Shown here piece by piece: positions 9,234 to 17,240 of a DNA stretch of 64,000 bases. A program made the translations under genes and the position numbers. The stretch lies in the NCBI RefSeq assembly GCF_001641755.2, contig NZ_LRFG02000001.1, forward strand, positions 496,001-560,000. Reading direction: 5' to 3'. The notes under the pieces were generated by a model. The model was not told where the DNA came from. It saw nothing but the letters and a program-made list of their open reading frames with translations, and did not search any database. How positions within the stretch are numbered: position 1 is the first letter of the stretch; each line of letters begins with the position of its first letter. The stretch comes from Microbulbifer flavimaris. GTDB lineage: Bacteria > Pseudomonadota > Gammaproteobacteria > Pseudomonadales > Cellvibrionaceae.

Positions 9234-10303
9234 GCCGTCCACTTCAGGCGAGAGTCAATCTGGCTGCCATTCGCCACAACTACCGTTTTGCCCGCTCCCT
9301 GACGGAGGGCCGCACCGTCGCCGTGATCAAGGCCAATGCCTACGGGCACGGGCTGGCCGTGGTCGGTGAGACGCTGGCGGGTGCCGATGCGCTGGGCGTG
9401 GCCACCATTGAAGAGGCGCTGGTTTTGAGAAGCGCCGGCGTGCGCGACCGCCTGCTGGTGCTAGAGGGGGTCTTTGACCGGGATGCCCTGCGAGTGGCGA
9501 TCGTGCAGCGGTTGGATATCGTCATTCACAGTGGCTATCAATTGGAGATGCTGGCGCAGGAGCCCGATGCCGCTGGACTTTCCCTCTGGCTGAAAATTGA
9601 TACCGGTATGGGGCGTCTCGGATTCTCCTGGCGCGAGGCCCGGGCGGTTTACGAAAAGCTGCGGTCTCTGGCCCCGCACAGCGAAATCACCCTGATGACT
9701 CACATGGCCTGTGCCGATGAGCCGCAGCAGGAGTTCAATCGCACTCAGCTGGAGCGCTTTGATGCCGCCCTGGACGGGGAATCGCTGCCACACAGTATCG
9801 CCAATTCAGCCGCCCTGCTGGCGCTGCCTGCCGCCCGTCGCGACTGGAGCCGCGTCGGCATTATGCTGTGGGGAGTGAATCCGCGGCTCGATGGTGTTGC
9901 ACATCCGCAGCTCCGAAGCAGTATGGAATTTGAGTCACGGTTGATTGCAGAGCGGCGTGTGGAGGCGGGGGAGAGTGTCGGCTACGGTTGCGATTACCAT
10001 TTCCCAGGGGAAGGGCGCTTCGGTATCGTGGCCTGTGGCTACGGTGACGGATACCCGCGCCATGCGCCTACCGGTACCCCGGTTCTGGTGGGCGGGCGCA
10101 GAACCCGCCTGGTGGGGCGGGTGTCCATGGACATGCTGGCGGTGGACCTGACGGCACTGCCGGATGCCCGGGTAGGTACGCCGGTAACCCTCTGGGGTAG
10201 TGCGCTACCTGTCGCAGAGGTTGCCACGCACGCGGGTACCATCGCCTACGAATTGTTGACCGGGCTTACCGGGCGGGTACCGCGGATTTATGAGAACGAT
10301 TAG
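9230..10303 (+). CDS. alr: Alanine racemase
   Basis: 357-residue fold-III PLP racemase. The PLP lysine is K34 in VIKANAYGHG, and VGYGCDY and CGYGDGYPR are the usual C-terminal barrel/active-site blocks. It has no signal peptide. It overlaps the DUF4392 gene by 4 bp and lies 18 bp before pxpA, so it belongs to the catabolic operon rather than to cell-wall synthesis. The simplest role is converting D-Ala released by DdpX and LdcA to L-Ala. Because it is embedded among D-glutamate/5-oxoproline genes its true substrate deserves a check, although a lactam such as 5-oxoproline lacks the free amine that PLP needs. Confidence 0.9.
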   Translation: MSRPLQARVNLAAIRHNYRFARSLTEGRTVAVIKANAYGHGLAVVGETLAGADALGVATIEEALVLRSAGVRDRLLVLEGVFDRDALRVAIVQRLDIVIHSGYQLEMLAQEPDAAGLSLWLKIDTGMGRLGFSWREARAVYEKLRSLAPHSEITLMTHMACADEPQQEFNRTQLERFDAALDGESLPHSIANSAALLALPAARRDWSRVGIMLWGVNPRLDGVAHPQLRSSMEFESRLIAERRVEAGESVGYGCDYHFPGEGRFGIVACGYGDGYPRHAPTGTPVLVGGRRTRLVGRVSMDMLAVDLTALPDARVGTPVTLWGSALPVAEVATHAGTIAYELLTGLTGRVPRIYEND

Positions 10304-10321
10304 GACGCACGGAGTAAAGGT

Positions 10322-11053
10322 GTGATAAAGCTCAACTGTGATCTCGGCGAGGGCTACGGCAACTGGCAGCTGGTGGACGAAGCGGAGGTCATGCCGCATA
10401 TCGACATGGCCAATGTGGCCTGTGGCTTTCATGCCGGCGATCCGTTGACCGTGCACCGAACCGTGCAGCTGGCGAAGGCCCATGGTGTCGCCATCGGTGC
10501 TCACCCGTCCTACCCGGACCTGGTGGGTTTCGGTCGGCGCTCGATGGCCTGCCCGCCGGAAGAGGTGACCGCCATGGTGCTCTATCAGGCCGGTGCGCTA
10601 CAGGGACTCTGCGCAGCGGAGGAAACCCGGCTTACCTACATCAAGCCTCACGGCGCCCTGTATCACGACATGATGGGTAAGGAGGAGGTTTACCGGGCCA
10701 TTCTGGAAGCCGTCAGGCGGATGGAGCAGGATATTCCGCTGATGCTGATGGCCACACCGGAGCGGGGCAGGTTCGAGGAGGTTGCCGCGGAATACGCGGT
10801 GCCGTTGCTGTTTGAAGCCTTCGCCGACCGTCGCTACCGCCCTGATGGCTCCCTCACGCCCCGCACTGAGGCAGGAGCGGTATTGCAGAATGCGGAGGCC
10901 GTGGTGGCGCAGGTGAAAGATATCGCTGCCGGCCATATAGTGGCCAGTGATGGCAAGCGTTACCCGCTAGAAGCGGATACCATCTGCGTGCACGGGGACA
11001 ATCCCCATGGGGTGGCAGTGATTCGGGAGATTCGCAAAGCGCTGAATAGTTGA
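10322..11053 (+). CDS. pxpA: 5-oxoprolinase subunit PxpA (LamB/YcsF family)
   Basis: 243 residues, GTG start with GGAG upstream. The family hallmark NCDLGEGYG is at residues 4-12, followed by NVACGFHAGDP and GAHPSYPD, which line the metal/substrate pocket of the YcsF fold. PxpA completes the PxpABC complex that converts 5-oxoproline plus ATP to glutamate. It is the last gene of the seven-gene plus-strand operon and meets the minus-strand peptidase operon head-on. Confidence 0.92.
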   Translation: MIKLNCDLGEGYGNWQLVDEAEVMPHIDMANVACGFHAGDPLTVHRTVQLAKAHGVAIGAHPSYPDLVGFGRRSMACPPEEVTAMVLYQAGALQGLCAAEETRLTYIKPHGALYHDMMGKEEVYRAILEAVRRMEQDIPLMLMATPERGRFEEVAAEYAVPLLFEAFADRRYRPDGSLTPRTEAGAVLQNAEAVVAQVKDIAAGHIVASDGKRYPLEADTICVHGDNPHGVAVIREIRKALNS

Positions 11054-11066
11054 AGGTCCCCGGCTC

Positions 11067-11092
11067 AGCCAGGTTTTGAGTGCGTCCTGGCT
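11067..11092. terminator. Stem-loop between convergent operons
   Basis: AGCCAGG (11067-11073) pairs with CCTGGCT (11086-11092). It sits at the junction of two convergent genes but has no T-run, so it is only a weak terminator candidate. Confidence 0.35.
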
Positions 11093-11720
11093 ACCGAAAA
11101 ATATGCAGCCACAAATCATCCCCAGTGCCGTTGTCATTAATGGCCAGCTCGAACGCGTCCTTCGGGTAGCGCAATTTTTCCCCTGAAACCGAAGTATCGT
11201 AGCCACCCCGTTTCTTCAGGTTCCAGCGACCGTTGGGATCGTTGACTGTGTAATGCTCGCCATCGAAGCCGGTCACCACAACGATGTGTCCGGACGGGGT
11301 AAACCAGCCGTGGACAATGGCCGGGTGACCCGCGGCCAGCGCCTGTTGCAGTTCTTGGATGGTGCCATCGGTTTTGCTGTAGGCGCGAAGTTCACTGCTG
11401 GCATGCTCTGCGATGGTATTGAAGCCTTCCTGCAGTGCCGGGACTGTCTGGCGCACACCGTCCAGTTGCTCGAACAAATAGTCCGGCGTGCGGCCGTGTT
11501 GGGCAGGATCTGTCAGCTGTAAATAATCGGTCACCATGGCCAGGGAGGTGAGGGAGCAGGTGCGTTCCGGTTCGTAGCGGTTTTCAGTCTGCTTCCAGTA
11601 GGGAAGCTCGAGGTGCGAGGCGCCTTCTGAGTCCGCCACTGACGCGCTGCTGAAGCTGAAGGCCGGCAGTAGCACAGTAGCAAAGGCGGAGGCCCGAAGG
11701 GCTGACAGAAAGGGCTTCAT
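11091..11720 (-). CDS. Secreted C39-like cysteine peptidase
   Basis: 209 residues with an N-terminal signal peptide ending near SSASVA. The papain-like C39 arrangement is visible: Cys55 in RTCSLTSLAM, His145 in SGHIVVVTGF and the following VNDPNG. There is no ABC-transporter part, so this is a free-standing C39_2-type hydrolase of the envelope. It is the last gene of a five-gene minus-strand operon with MFS permease, M1 peptidase, NlpC/P60 and AmiD-like amidase. A role in cutting murein stem peptides or cross-links fits the context but is inferred. Confidence 0.8.
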   Translation of the reverse strand: MKPFLSALRASAFATVLLPAFSFSSASVADSEGASHLELPYWKQTENRYEPERTCSLTSLAMVTDYLQLTDPAQHGRTPDYLFEQLDGVRQTVPALQEGFNTIAEHASSELRAYSKTDGTIQELQQALAAGHPAIVHGWFTPSGHIVVVTGFDGEHYTVNDPNGRWNLKKRGGYDTSVSGEKLRYPKDAFELAINDNGTGDDLWLHIFR

Positions 11721-11797
11721 GTTTTGATTCCTTCAGGGAAGTGGACCGGCATGCAGCGCGCAGAGGCCGGTCCCGATATTCGGTTAACGTGAAAGAT

Positions 11798-12775
11798 TCA
11801 GTCCTGCTCCTCCAGTTCTGCAATCAACGTGCCCTTGAGCTCCGGATAGCCACTCAACTTGTTCGGGAAATACTTCTCCAGCAGGGCCAGCATGATCGCG
11901 CGGGAGTGGTTGTCCACTTCACCGTCCACTTTCCAGGGGCGGAAGTGATACTGGAAGGCGCGTGTGTAAAGGGTGATGTCATCGTCGGTCGCCGTTTCCG
12001 GATTGATCCCGTAGCCGTAGTCGGCCAGCCACTGGGCGAAGCGCTGGCGAATACTCTCGCGGTCGCTGGTGGTATTGCCCTTCAGGTAGTCCATATGGCG
12101 TTTGACCGCTTCTTCTTCATACCAGGCGCCAATGCCTGCCTCAGCGAGCTTCTGCCAGGGGAAGCGGGGGCCCGGGTCGATTTTGTACTGGGGCACCACA
12201 TCACCGTGACCGACCACGCGCGTGGGAGAGATGTCCGGGTAGCGCGCGAGAATATCCTTGGAGAGGGCGATGACCAGCTCGATCTGCTCCGGGTCGAACT
12301 CCGGGAAGAAGCAGATTTCCTCGCCGATTTCCCCGGTAGAGGTTTCCACCGGCGGGTGACAGTGGGCCTTGTTGACGATTTCGATACCGATTGACTGGTC
12401 GTTGATCTGGTAGCGGTCCTCCCAGCGCGCCGGGCCGGCGTGCCAGGCGCGCCGGGTTTCATCCACCAGCTGGTACACCCTCAGATCGTCGTGAGGGTAG
12501 GTGGGGTCGTTGTTTTCGGGTACCAGATAATGGGAGCTAACCGGCGACGAACTCGGCTGCGTCAGCACACGCAGGGAGTGATCGAAGTCGATAGTGGTGA
12601 AGTGCATGACGAGAAAGCGCACGCGCTCGCTGGCATTCTGTGATTCCACCCACTCGAGTTTGTAATCACCGCGTTGGGCTTTTGTGGCACTGGAGGTACA
12701 TCCGGCGAGCGTGAGCACGCAGGAAGCAGCCAGCAGGGCCAGCTTGGCGAGCGAAGGGGTTATTCGGAATGACAT
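11798..12775 (-). CDS. N-acetylmuramoyl-L-alanine amidase, AmiD-like lipoprotein
   Basis: 325 residues. Signal peptide with lipobox LAGC (Cys26) places it in the envelope. The Amidase_2 domain shows the zinc ligands expected of AmpD/AmiD: His58 in MHFT, His190 in VVGHGDV and Asp200 in KIDPGP, with Glu132 in IGIEIV. A C-terminal region of about 90 residues (IRQRFAQWLADYGYG onward) resembles the peptidoglycan-binding domain of E. coli AmiD. It cleaves the bond between MurNAc and L-Ala, freeing stem peptides and unsubstituted sugars for NagZ/NamZ. It overlaps the NlpC/P60 gene by 16 bp. Confidence 0.9.
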   Translation of the reverse strand: MSFRITPSLAKLALLAASCVLTLAGCTSSATKAQRGDYKLEWVESQNASERVRFLVMHFTTIDFDHSLRVLTQPSSSPVSSHYLVPENNDPTYPHDDLRVYQLVDETRRAWHAGPARWEDRYQINDQSIGIEIVNKAHCHPPVETSTGEIGEEICFFPEFDPEQIELVIALSKDILARYPDISPTRVVGHGDVVPQYKIDPGPRFPWQKLAEAGIGAWYEEEAVKRHMDYLKGNTTSDRESIRQRFAQWLADYGYGINPETATDDDITLYTRAFQYHFRPWKVDGEVDNHSRAIMLALLEKYFPNKLSGYPELKGTLIAELEEQD

Positions 12776-13317
12776 AGTGACTCCTTCAGTCGGATGCCTG
12801 AATCAAAATCTGCGCTGGGTATTGGATCAACTTTCACGATGCCATCGTTGGAGGTCATGCGATGGATATAGGTGCCCTCACCGAGCGCTATACCCACGTG
12901 TGTCAGCACGCCATCCGCCCAGTTGCCATAGGTGTTTTTCAGGAATACCAGGTCACCGGGGCGCAAATCCTCGATCCTGGTAATTTTTTCACCAAACTCA
13001 TCTGCTGCCAGAGAGTCCACGTGCTCCGGCAGTAACTTGTCGTCTGCTCCCAGCAGGTGGCCGTCCCAGGGGTTTTGGGTTTCGAGTGTTGCAAAATGCG
13101 ATCCACAGGCAGCCACGAGTATTTCGCGTGTCCAGTTCATGCACTGCTCCGCCTTGCCTACGCGATATTCTCTGTCATCCCATTGCAGCGCTTTAGAGAC
13201 TACTTTGCTGGCCATGCTCTGCATGGGCACTGGCGACTCCGCGCTGGCGCCGAGAGGCAGCAGCAGGGCGGTCAGGACGCCCAGGATTGGCCGCTTGAAA
13301 TTTTTTTTGTCTTTCAT
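12760..13317 (-). CDS. Short secreted NlpC/P60-type peptidase
   Basis: 185 residues with a signal peptide ending at GASA. The NlpC/P60 triad is visible as Cys59 in EQCMNW, His140 in LTHVGIAL and His152 in TYIHRM, and the GDLVFLK block is typical. The Cys motif departs from the usual D-C-S/T-G form, so it is a divergent member. NlpC/P60 enzymes mostly cleave the gamma-D-Glu to diamino-acid bond of murein peptides. It overlaps both neighbours by a few bases in the minus-strand operon. Confidence 0.75.
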   Translation of the reverse strand: MKDKKNFKRPILGVLTALLLPLGASAESPVPMQSMASKVVSKALQWDDREYRVGKAEQCMNWTREILVAACGSHFATLETQNPWDGHLLGADDKLLPEHVDSLAADEFGEKITRIEDLRPGDLVFLKNTYGNWADGVLTHVGIALGEGTYIHRMTSNDGIVKVDPIPSADFDSGIRLKESLCHSE

Positions 13318-15506
13318 GACTGCTTGATCTCAATACAATTGTTGCTTCGGTCGGTATCCGGTGTCAGCCAGAGTGGGTCGATACAGAGCCCGCTCAGGGC
13401 GTCCTCCTCCGGCAGGGGCAGTTGCAGCTCCAGTGTCCCCCGCTGTGCGCGCATCCAGGTCTGCGGCGGTATACGCAATTGATAGCTGAGGCCCTTTTCG
13501 GTGGTTACTTGCAGGGGCAGTGGTAACACACCGCTACCAAGATTTTTCAGGGTGATGCTATACCAGCTTGTTCGCTCTGACGGTACCGGTAGCGTGCCAG
13601 TGCTTTCTGTCGGTGTGGTCCCGGCCTGAAGGGGCTGTGTATAGGCGTCCGCCATCGCAGGCTGCCGGTCCACCACAAACTCCTGTATGCCGCCGGCGGT
13701 GTAGGCGATCGCCGGCGGTTCACGCTGTTCCGTCATGTGCAGTGTGTGGGAAATTCCTTTGTGCTTGATTGCAGCAACGGCGAAATCCACCGAGTGCGCC
13801 TCGAAAAACCAGCTGCGCCAGAACCAGCTCAGGTCTTCGCCCGCCGCTGCCTCCATGGCCCGGAAAAAGTCGCCAGGCATCGGGCGCTTGCCCTGCCAGT
13901 TGATGGCAAAACGCCTCAGTGCCAGGTCGAAGTCTTCAGGGGTAAGCACCAGGTGCCGCAGCATATTCAGTACACTGGCGGTCTTGTTGTAGGCGTTGCC
14001 GATCTTGCGGTGCAGGCTGTCGGCAGAGGTCATGATCGGTTGGTGCACCTCCGAAGCCGTGTAGTCGGCAACGGAGCGAGGCTCACCATAGATCACATCG
14101 AAATTCGCTTCCCAGGCATGCTCTGCGTGATACTCGATAAAACTGACCAGCCCCTCGTCCAGCCAGGCCCATTCCCTTTCATCAGTATTGATCGCCATCG
14201 GCAGGTAGTTGTGACCTACCTCGTGAATGATACTGCCGATGAAATCGTACTTGGTCAGGGCATCCCAGGGTGGTTGATTGGTTCCTGTCTCTTCGGCCAT
14301 TGTCTCATCGCGCTCGGGTCGGGTTGCGATGGTGGCCAGCCCGGGATATTCCATGCCGATACCGGCGGCATTAACGACGCTGATGGTTTCAAGGGGCAGG
14401 GTAAAAGTGGCCTCGTCAAAGCTCTTCAGGGTGTGATCGATGGCCTCCAGGCCAAAGGTACGCCAGAGAGAGGCCGCTTCCTCAGGGAAGAAGAGCTGCA
14501 GTCGCCGGCCGGCGCTATCCCGTTTGACTTGCCACTGAAAACTTGGAGAAGCGGCAAAAGCAAAGTCCCTCAGGCTTTCTCCGGAAAATAACCACTGCTT
14601 CTGTTTCCGGGTGGTGCGACTCCTGTTGCGGTCTGCCTGCGATTCGTCGACGACCCAGCGGGGCCCGGGGGAGTCGCTCTGCCAGGCGCGCAGCTGTTGC
14701 CGATCCAGCACTTGCCGCGGGTTCTGCAGGTCACCGCTGGCCGCTACCACATAGTTTTCCGGGGCCGAGATCCGCACCCGGTAGCGACCGAATTCGGTGG
14801 AAAACTCCCCCTGTTGCAGGAAGGGTTTCAGTTGCCAGCCGGCATAATCTGTATAGGCGACCGCCCGGGGGAACCACTGAGCGGCGACAAAAATACGCTT
14901 GCCGTCGTCGAGCATTTCGTAGCCGCTGCGCACGGCGGTGGCACGCTTGTCGGTCAGCGGCAGTTGCCACTGCAGGGAGAGGTTGAGCTGTTCGCCGCTT
15001 TTCAGCGGATTTGACAGGCGGATTTGCAGCAGGGTGTCTTTGGTGCGCCATTCCAGCGCTTCACCGTTGGCCCGTTTCACGCTTTGAATGTTGAACCCGC
15101 TGGATGTGCCATTTCTGGCCGTTGCGATCTGTCGCGCTGTCTCGTCGCCGGTCAGTAAGCGGAACTCTGCGGCACTGCCATTTTTCAGGGCATCGTGATC
15201 GAGTGCGAAGTAGAGCGTGTCGAGGGTATCGGGGGAGCGGTTGTAGTAGCGCACAAGCGCGCTGGCTTCGAGTCGCTGTTCCCCGGGCTGCAGTGCCACT
15301 TCAATATCGTAATCCACCCGCTGTTGCCAGTAGTTTTCGGCTGGGGCGCCATTGGCGCTGCGAAACGCACCCAGTCCCAGCTCTGTCTGGGTCAGGCGTG
15401 CAAACGGGTCTCCCCCGGCAATGGTTTGCGCGCTGGCAGTGCTGGCGGAAAAGAGGATGGCAGCTGCGAAACCGAAGACTTTTCGTATCCGGCAAGAATC
15501 AATCAC
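13314..15506 (-). CDS. Secreted M1-family metallopeptidase
   Basis: 730 residues with an N-terminal signal peptide ending in STASA. The gluzincin zinc site is complete: H428-E-V-G-H432 and Glu451 in WLDEGL, the HExxH-X18-E spacing of family M1. The amino half is beta-rich like the M1 N-terminal saddle domain. M1 enzymes are aminopeptidases; with an export signal it would trim peptides in the periplasm or outside. It overlaps the MFS gene by 4 bp. Its presence in a murein operon suggests trimming of peptides before uptake, but ordinary protein-derived peptides are equally possible. Confidence 0.85.
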   Translation of the reverse strand: MIDSCRIRKVFGFAAAILFSASTASAQTIAGGDPFARLTQTELGLGAFRSANGAPAENYWQQRVDYDIEVALQPGEQRLEASALVRYYNRSPDTLDTLYFALDHDALKNGSAAEFRLLTGDETARQIATARNGTSSGFNIQSVKRANGEALEWRTKDTLLQIRLSNPLKSGEQLNLSLQWQLPLTDKRATAVRSGYEMLDDGKRIFVAAQWFPRAVAYTDYAGWQLKPFLQQGEFSTEFGRYRVRISAPENYVVAASGDLQNPRQVLDRQQLRAWQSDSPGPRWVVDESQADRNRSRTTRKQKQWLFSGESLRDFAFAASPSFQWQVKRDSAGRRLQLFFPEEAASLWRTFGLEAIDHTLKSFDEATFTLPLETISVVNAAGIGMEYPGLATIATRPERDETMAEETGTNQPPWDALTKYDFIGSIIHEVGHNYLPMAINTDEREWAWLDEGLVSFIEYHAEHAWEANFDVIYGEPRSVADYTASEVHQPIMTSADSLHRKIGNAYNKTASVLNMLRHLVLTPEDFDLALRRFAINWQGKRPMPGDFFRAMEAAAGEDLSWFWRSWFFEAHSVDFAVAAIKHKGISHTLHMTEQREPPAIAYTAGGIQEFVVDRQPAMADAYTQPLQAGTTPTESTGTLPVPSERTSWYSITLKNLGSGVLPLPLQVTTEKGLSYQLRIPPQTWMRAQRGTLELQLPLPEEDALSGLCIDPLWLTPDTDRSNNCIEIKQS

Positions 15507-16696
15507 AGGCTCCCCGCTGCCGGCACTCCTGCCGGCTCTTCGGCGCGTGTCTCGGTCACCAGCGCCATGCCAAGGGCCAGAATCACACTGCCGATGCCCA
15601 GTGAAAGCACCCCGGCATAGCCGAAGGGCTGTATCAGGCTGGCGGCCAGTGGAGGACCGATGATCTCTCCCACCTTGAAGGCACTGGCGCAGAGCACGAT
15701 AAAGCGGCCGGTGTCATCGACGCGATTGAACTGGTCCATCAACAGTGGAATTGTGAAGCTCCAGAAGAACTGGAAGACGATCGAAGTGACTGCGTACAGC
15801 AGGTAGGCATCTCCACTGTGCTGGCCGATGAGCAGGGACATGGTGCCGACCTGTATGGCAATGGAGATCACGAGGGAAAGTGCTCGCCCGAGATGGCGGG
15901 CAACCAGGGGCGTGGCCAGGGAGCCGAGACCACTGATGGCGAAGCCGATCCCCAGCAGATCGCCTACCTCGGCACCGGAGAGGCCCATGTCCACACCGAT
16001 TCTCTCCAGGTAAGCCCAGACCGCGGAGACGCCGCAGTAGTACACAACGGTAGTGGCGAAAACCAGCAGTGACCTCCCGCCAAGCAGGCTGAGAATGCCG
16101 ACGGCATCTGCTGCCTCACTGCCGCGCTGGGAGCGGGGGAAGGTGAGGGCGCAGAGTAGCAGTGTGACAGCCAGCCAACCGTTCAGATAGTGAAAGAAGC
16201 CGTTGACCTGCCACAACTCCATGATTCGGGGTACAGCAAAAAAACCGATCGTGCCGAAGGTTACCTGGGCGGTGACCATCATACCGAAAGCCAGCGGCGG
16301 TCGACGGTGGTCGCCGAGACCGGCGAGGGCGACGGCATAGGCGGCGCCACACCCCAACCCTGCCAGAATGCGCAGGCTCATTAATTGGATAAAGTCACTG
16401 GTGCCGAGGCTCAGCAGGTTGCCGATCAGGAAAACGGCCAGACCGGCGAGAGTGACCTGCTTCCAGGCAACGCGACGTACCCAGAAAATCGCCGAGGCGG
16501 AGCTGGCGAAAATCCCGATCACATCCGCTGCCGCCAGCCACCCGATCTGAGTTTCGGAGAAATTCCCCTGGTCGCTGAGACCGCCCACCCACAGAGGAAG
16601 GAGGGTAAGAACGGCGGCGCCCATCATGGAAACCATCAGTAGGCTGGCGAGGTTGGTCCAGCGATCGGGAGTCGGCTGCATGGTAATTTTCTTCAT
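15503..16696 (-). CDS. MFS permease, candidate murein-peptide or sugar transporter
   Basis: 397 residues with about 12 hydrophobic segments and the MFS-type loop after helix 2-3 (FWVRRVAWKQ). It is shorter than E. coli AmpG (about 490 residues) and I do not see clear AmpG motifs, so a substrate cannot be read from sequence. It is the first gene of a five-gene operon whose other members are all murein or peptide hydrolases, which makes a product of their action the most likely cargo. The start has AAGAAA-rich context; no strong ribosome site decides it. Confidence 0.78.
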   Translation of the reverse strand: MKKITMQPTPDRWTNLASLLMVSMMGAAVLTLLPLWVGGLSDQGNFSETQIGWLAAADVIGIFASSASAIFWVRRVAWKQVTLAGLAVFLIGNLLSLGTSDFIQLMSLRILAGLGCGAAYAVALAGLGDHRRPPLAFGMMVTAQVTFGTIGFFAVPRIMELWQVNGFFHYLNGWLAVTLLLCALTFPRSQRGSEAADAVGILSLLGGRSLLVFATTVVYYCGVSAVWAYLERIGVDMGLSGAEVGDLLGIGFAISGLGSLATPLVARHLGRALSLVISIAIQVGTMSLLIGQHSGDAYLLYAVTSIVFQFFWSFTIPLLMDQFNRVDDTGRFIVLCASAFKVGEIIGPPLAASLIQPFGYAGVLSLGIGSVILALGMALVTETRAEEPAGVPAAGSL

Positions 16697-16844
16697 TATT
16701 GTCTGGTTCGGGCCAGTTTAAGCCTTTGCCGCGGGCATTCTAGATACCGCCAATCGGCCCTGGCGATAGATCCCAAAAGATGAACTGTGCGCCCCGTGGC
16801 GTGCGAGATCAACCGTCTTCTGGAATATTAAAACTAAAAAATTC

Positions 16845-16877
16845 TTGACGGTCTACGGATCCAGAAATAGTTTATTC
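16845..16877 (+). promoter_or_regulatory. Rightward promoter with near-perfect GAATA-N3-TATTC operator
   Basis: TTGACG at 16845 and TAGTTT at 16868 are spaced 17 bp. AAATA-GTT-TATTC at 16865-16877 matches the island palindrome in 9 of 10 arm positions. The site lies upstream of the minus-strand MFS operon and also of a non-coding stretch on the plus strand that ends in a strong terminator at 17093. Confidence 0.5.
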
Positions 16878-16879
16878 CA

Positions 16880-17093
16880 TGCGGTTGGCTGAAGAGTTCG
16901 CTGGCGAGGTTCGCCGATAGGTGTCCCGCGACTGAGATCGTGTGGCACCGGGTCCGTGCCGCAACAGGCCGAGTGGCCTGCTGTCAGGGCAAATCCAGTG
17001 TTGATCGAGTTCCCACCGAGCAGGCTGGGGTAGCGGTATACCCCGTCGTCTTCTCACCATTGTTGATGCCGGCACTTTGTGCCGGCTTTTTTT
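16880..17093 (+). ncRNA. Candidate small RNA between the operator and a strong terminator
   Basis: About 214 nt from the predicted start to the terminator. I see no convincing coding sequence: short frames lack ribosome sites and similarity. Internal stems are possible, for example GGCACCGGGTCCGTGCC near 16942 and GGGGTAGCGGTATACCCC near 17027. The region between the MFS gene and the P60 gene (16697-17240) otherwise holds only regulatory sequence. Confidence 0.4.
17068..17093 (+). terminator. Rho-independent terminator with no gene upstream
   Basis: Perfect 8-bp stem GCCGGCAC/GTGCCGGC, 3-nt loop TTT, then seven T residues. No plus-strand gene precedes it, which is why a short non-coding transcript is proposed. 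Confidence 0.85.
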
Positions 17094-17116
17094 ATGGCTT
17101 ACAGTTTTATTCTTGG

Positions 17117-17145
17117 TTGTTAGGCGCTTGTGAATAATGTATTCT
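17117..17145 (+). promoter_or_regulatory. Promoter with perfect GAATA-N3-TATTC operator, P60 operon
   Basis: Perfect palindrome GAATA-ATG-TATTC at 17132-17144. TTGTTA at 17117 and TATTCT at 17140 are 17 bp apart, so the operator covers the -10 region. It lies about 95 bp before the ATG of the P60 endopeptidase gene. Confidence 0.6.
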
Positions 17146-17240
17146 CGGAGACATAACCCTACCGGACCTATGGTTTCGGGGAGTTGCAGGGGCTGGCCGT
17201 GCGGCGGTCGCACCTTCCGGGAGGGCAATGGAGTAATTGC

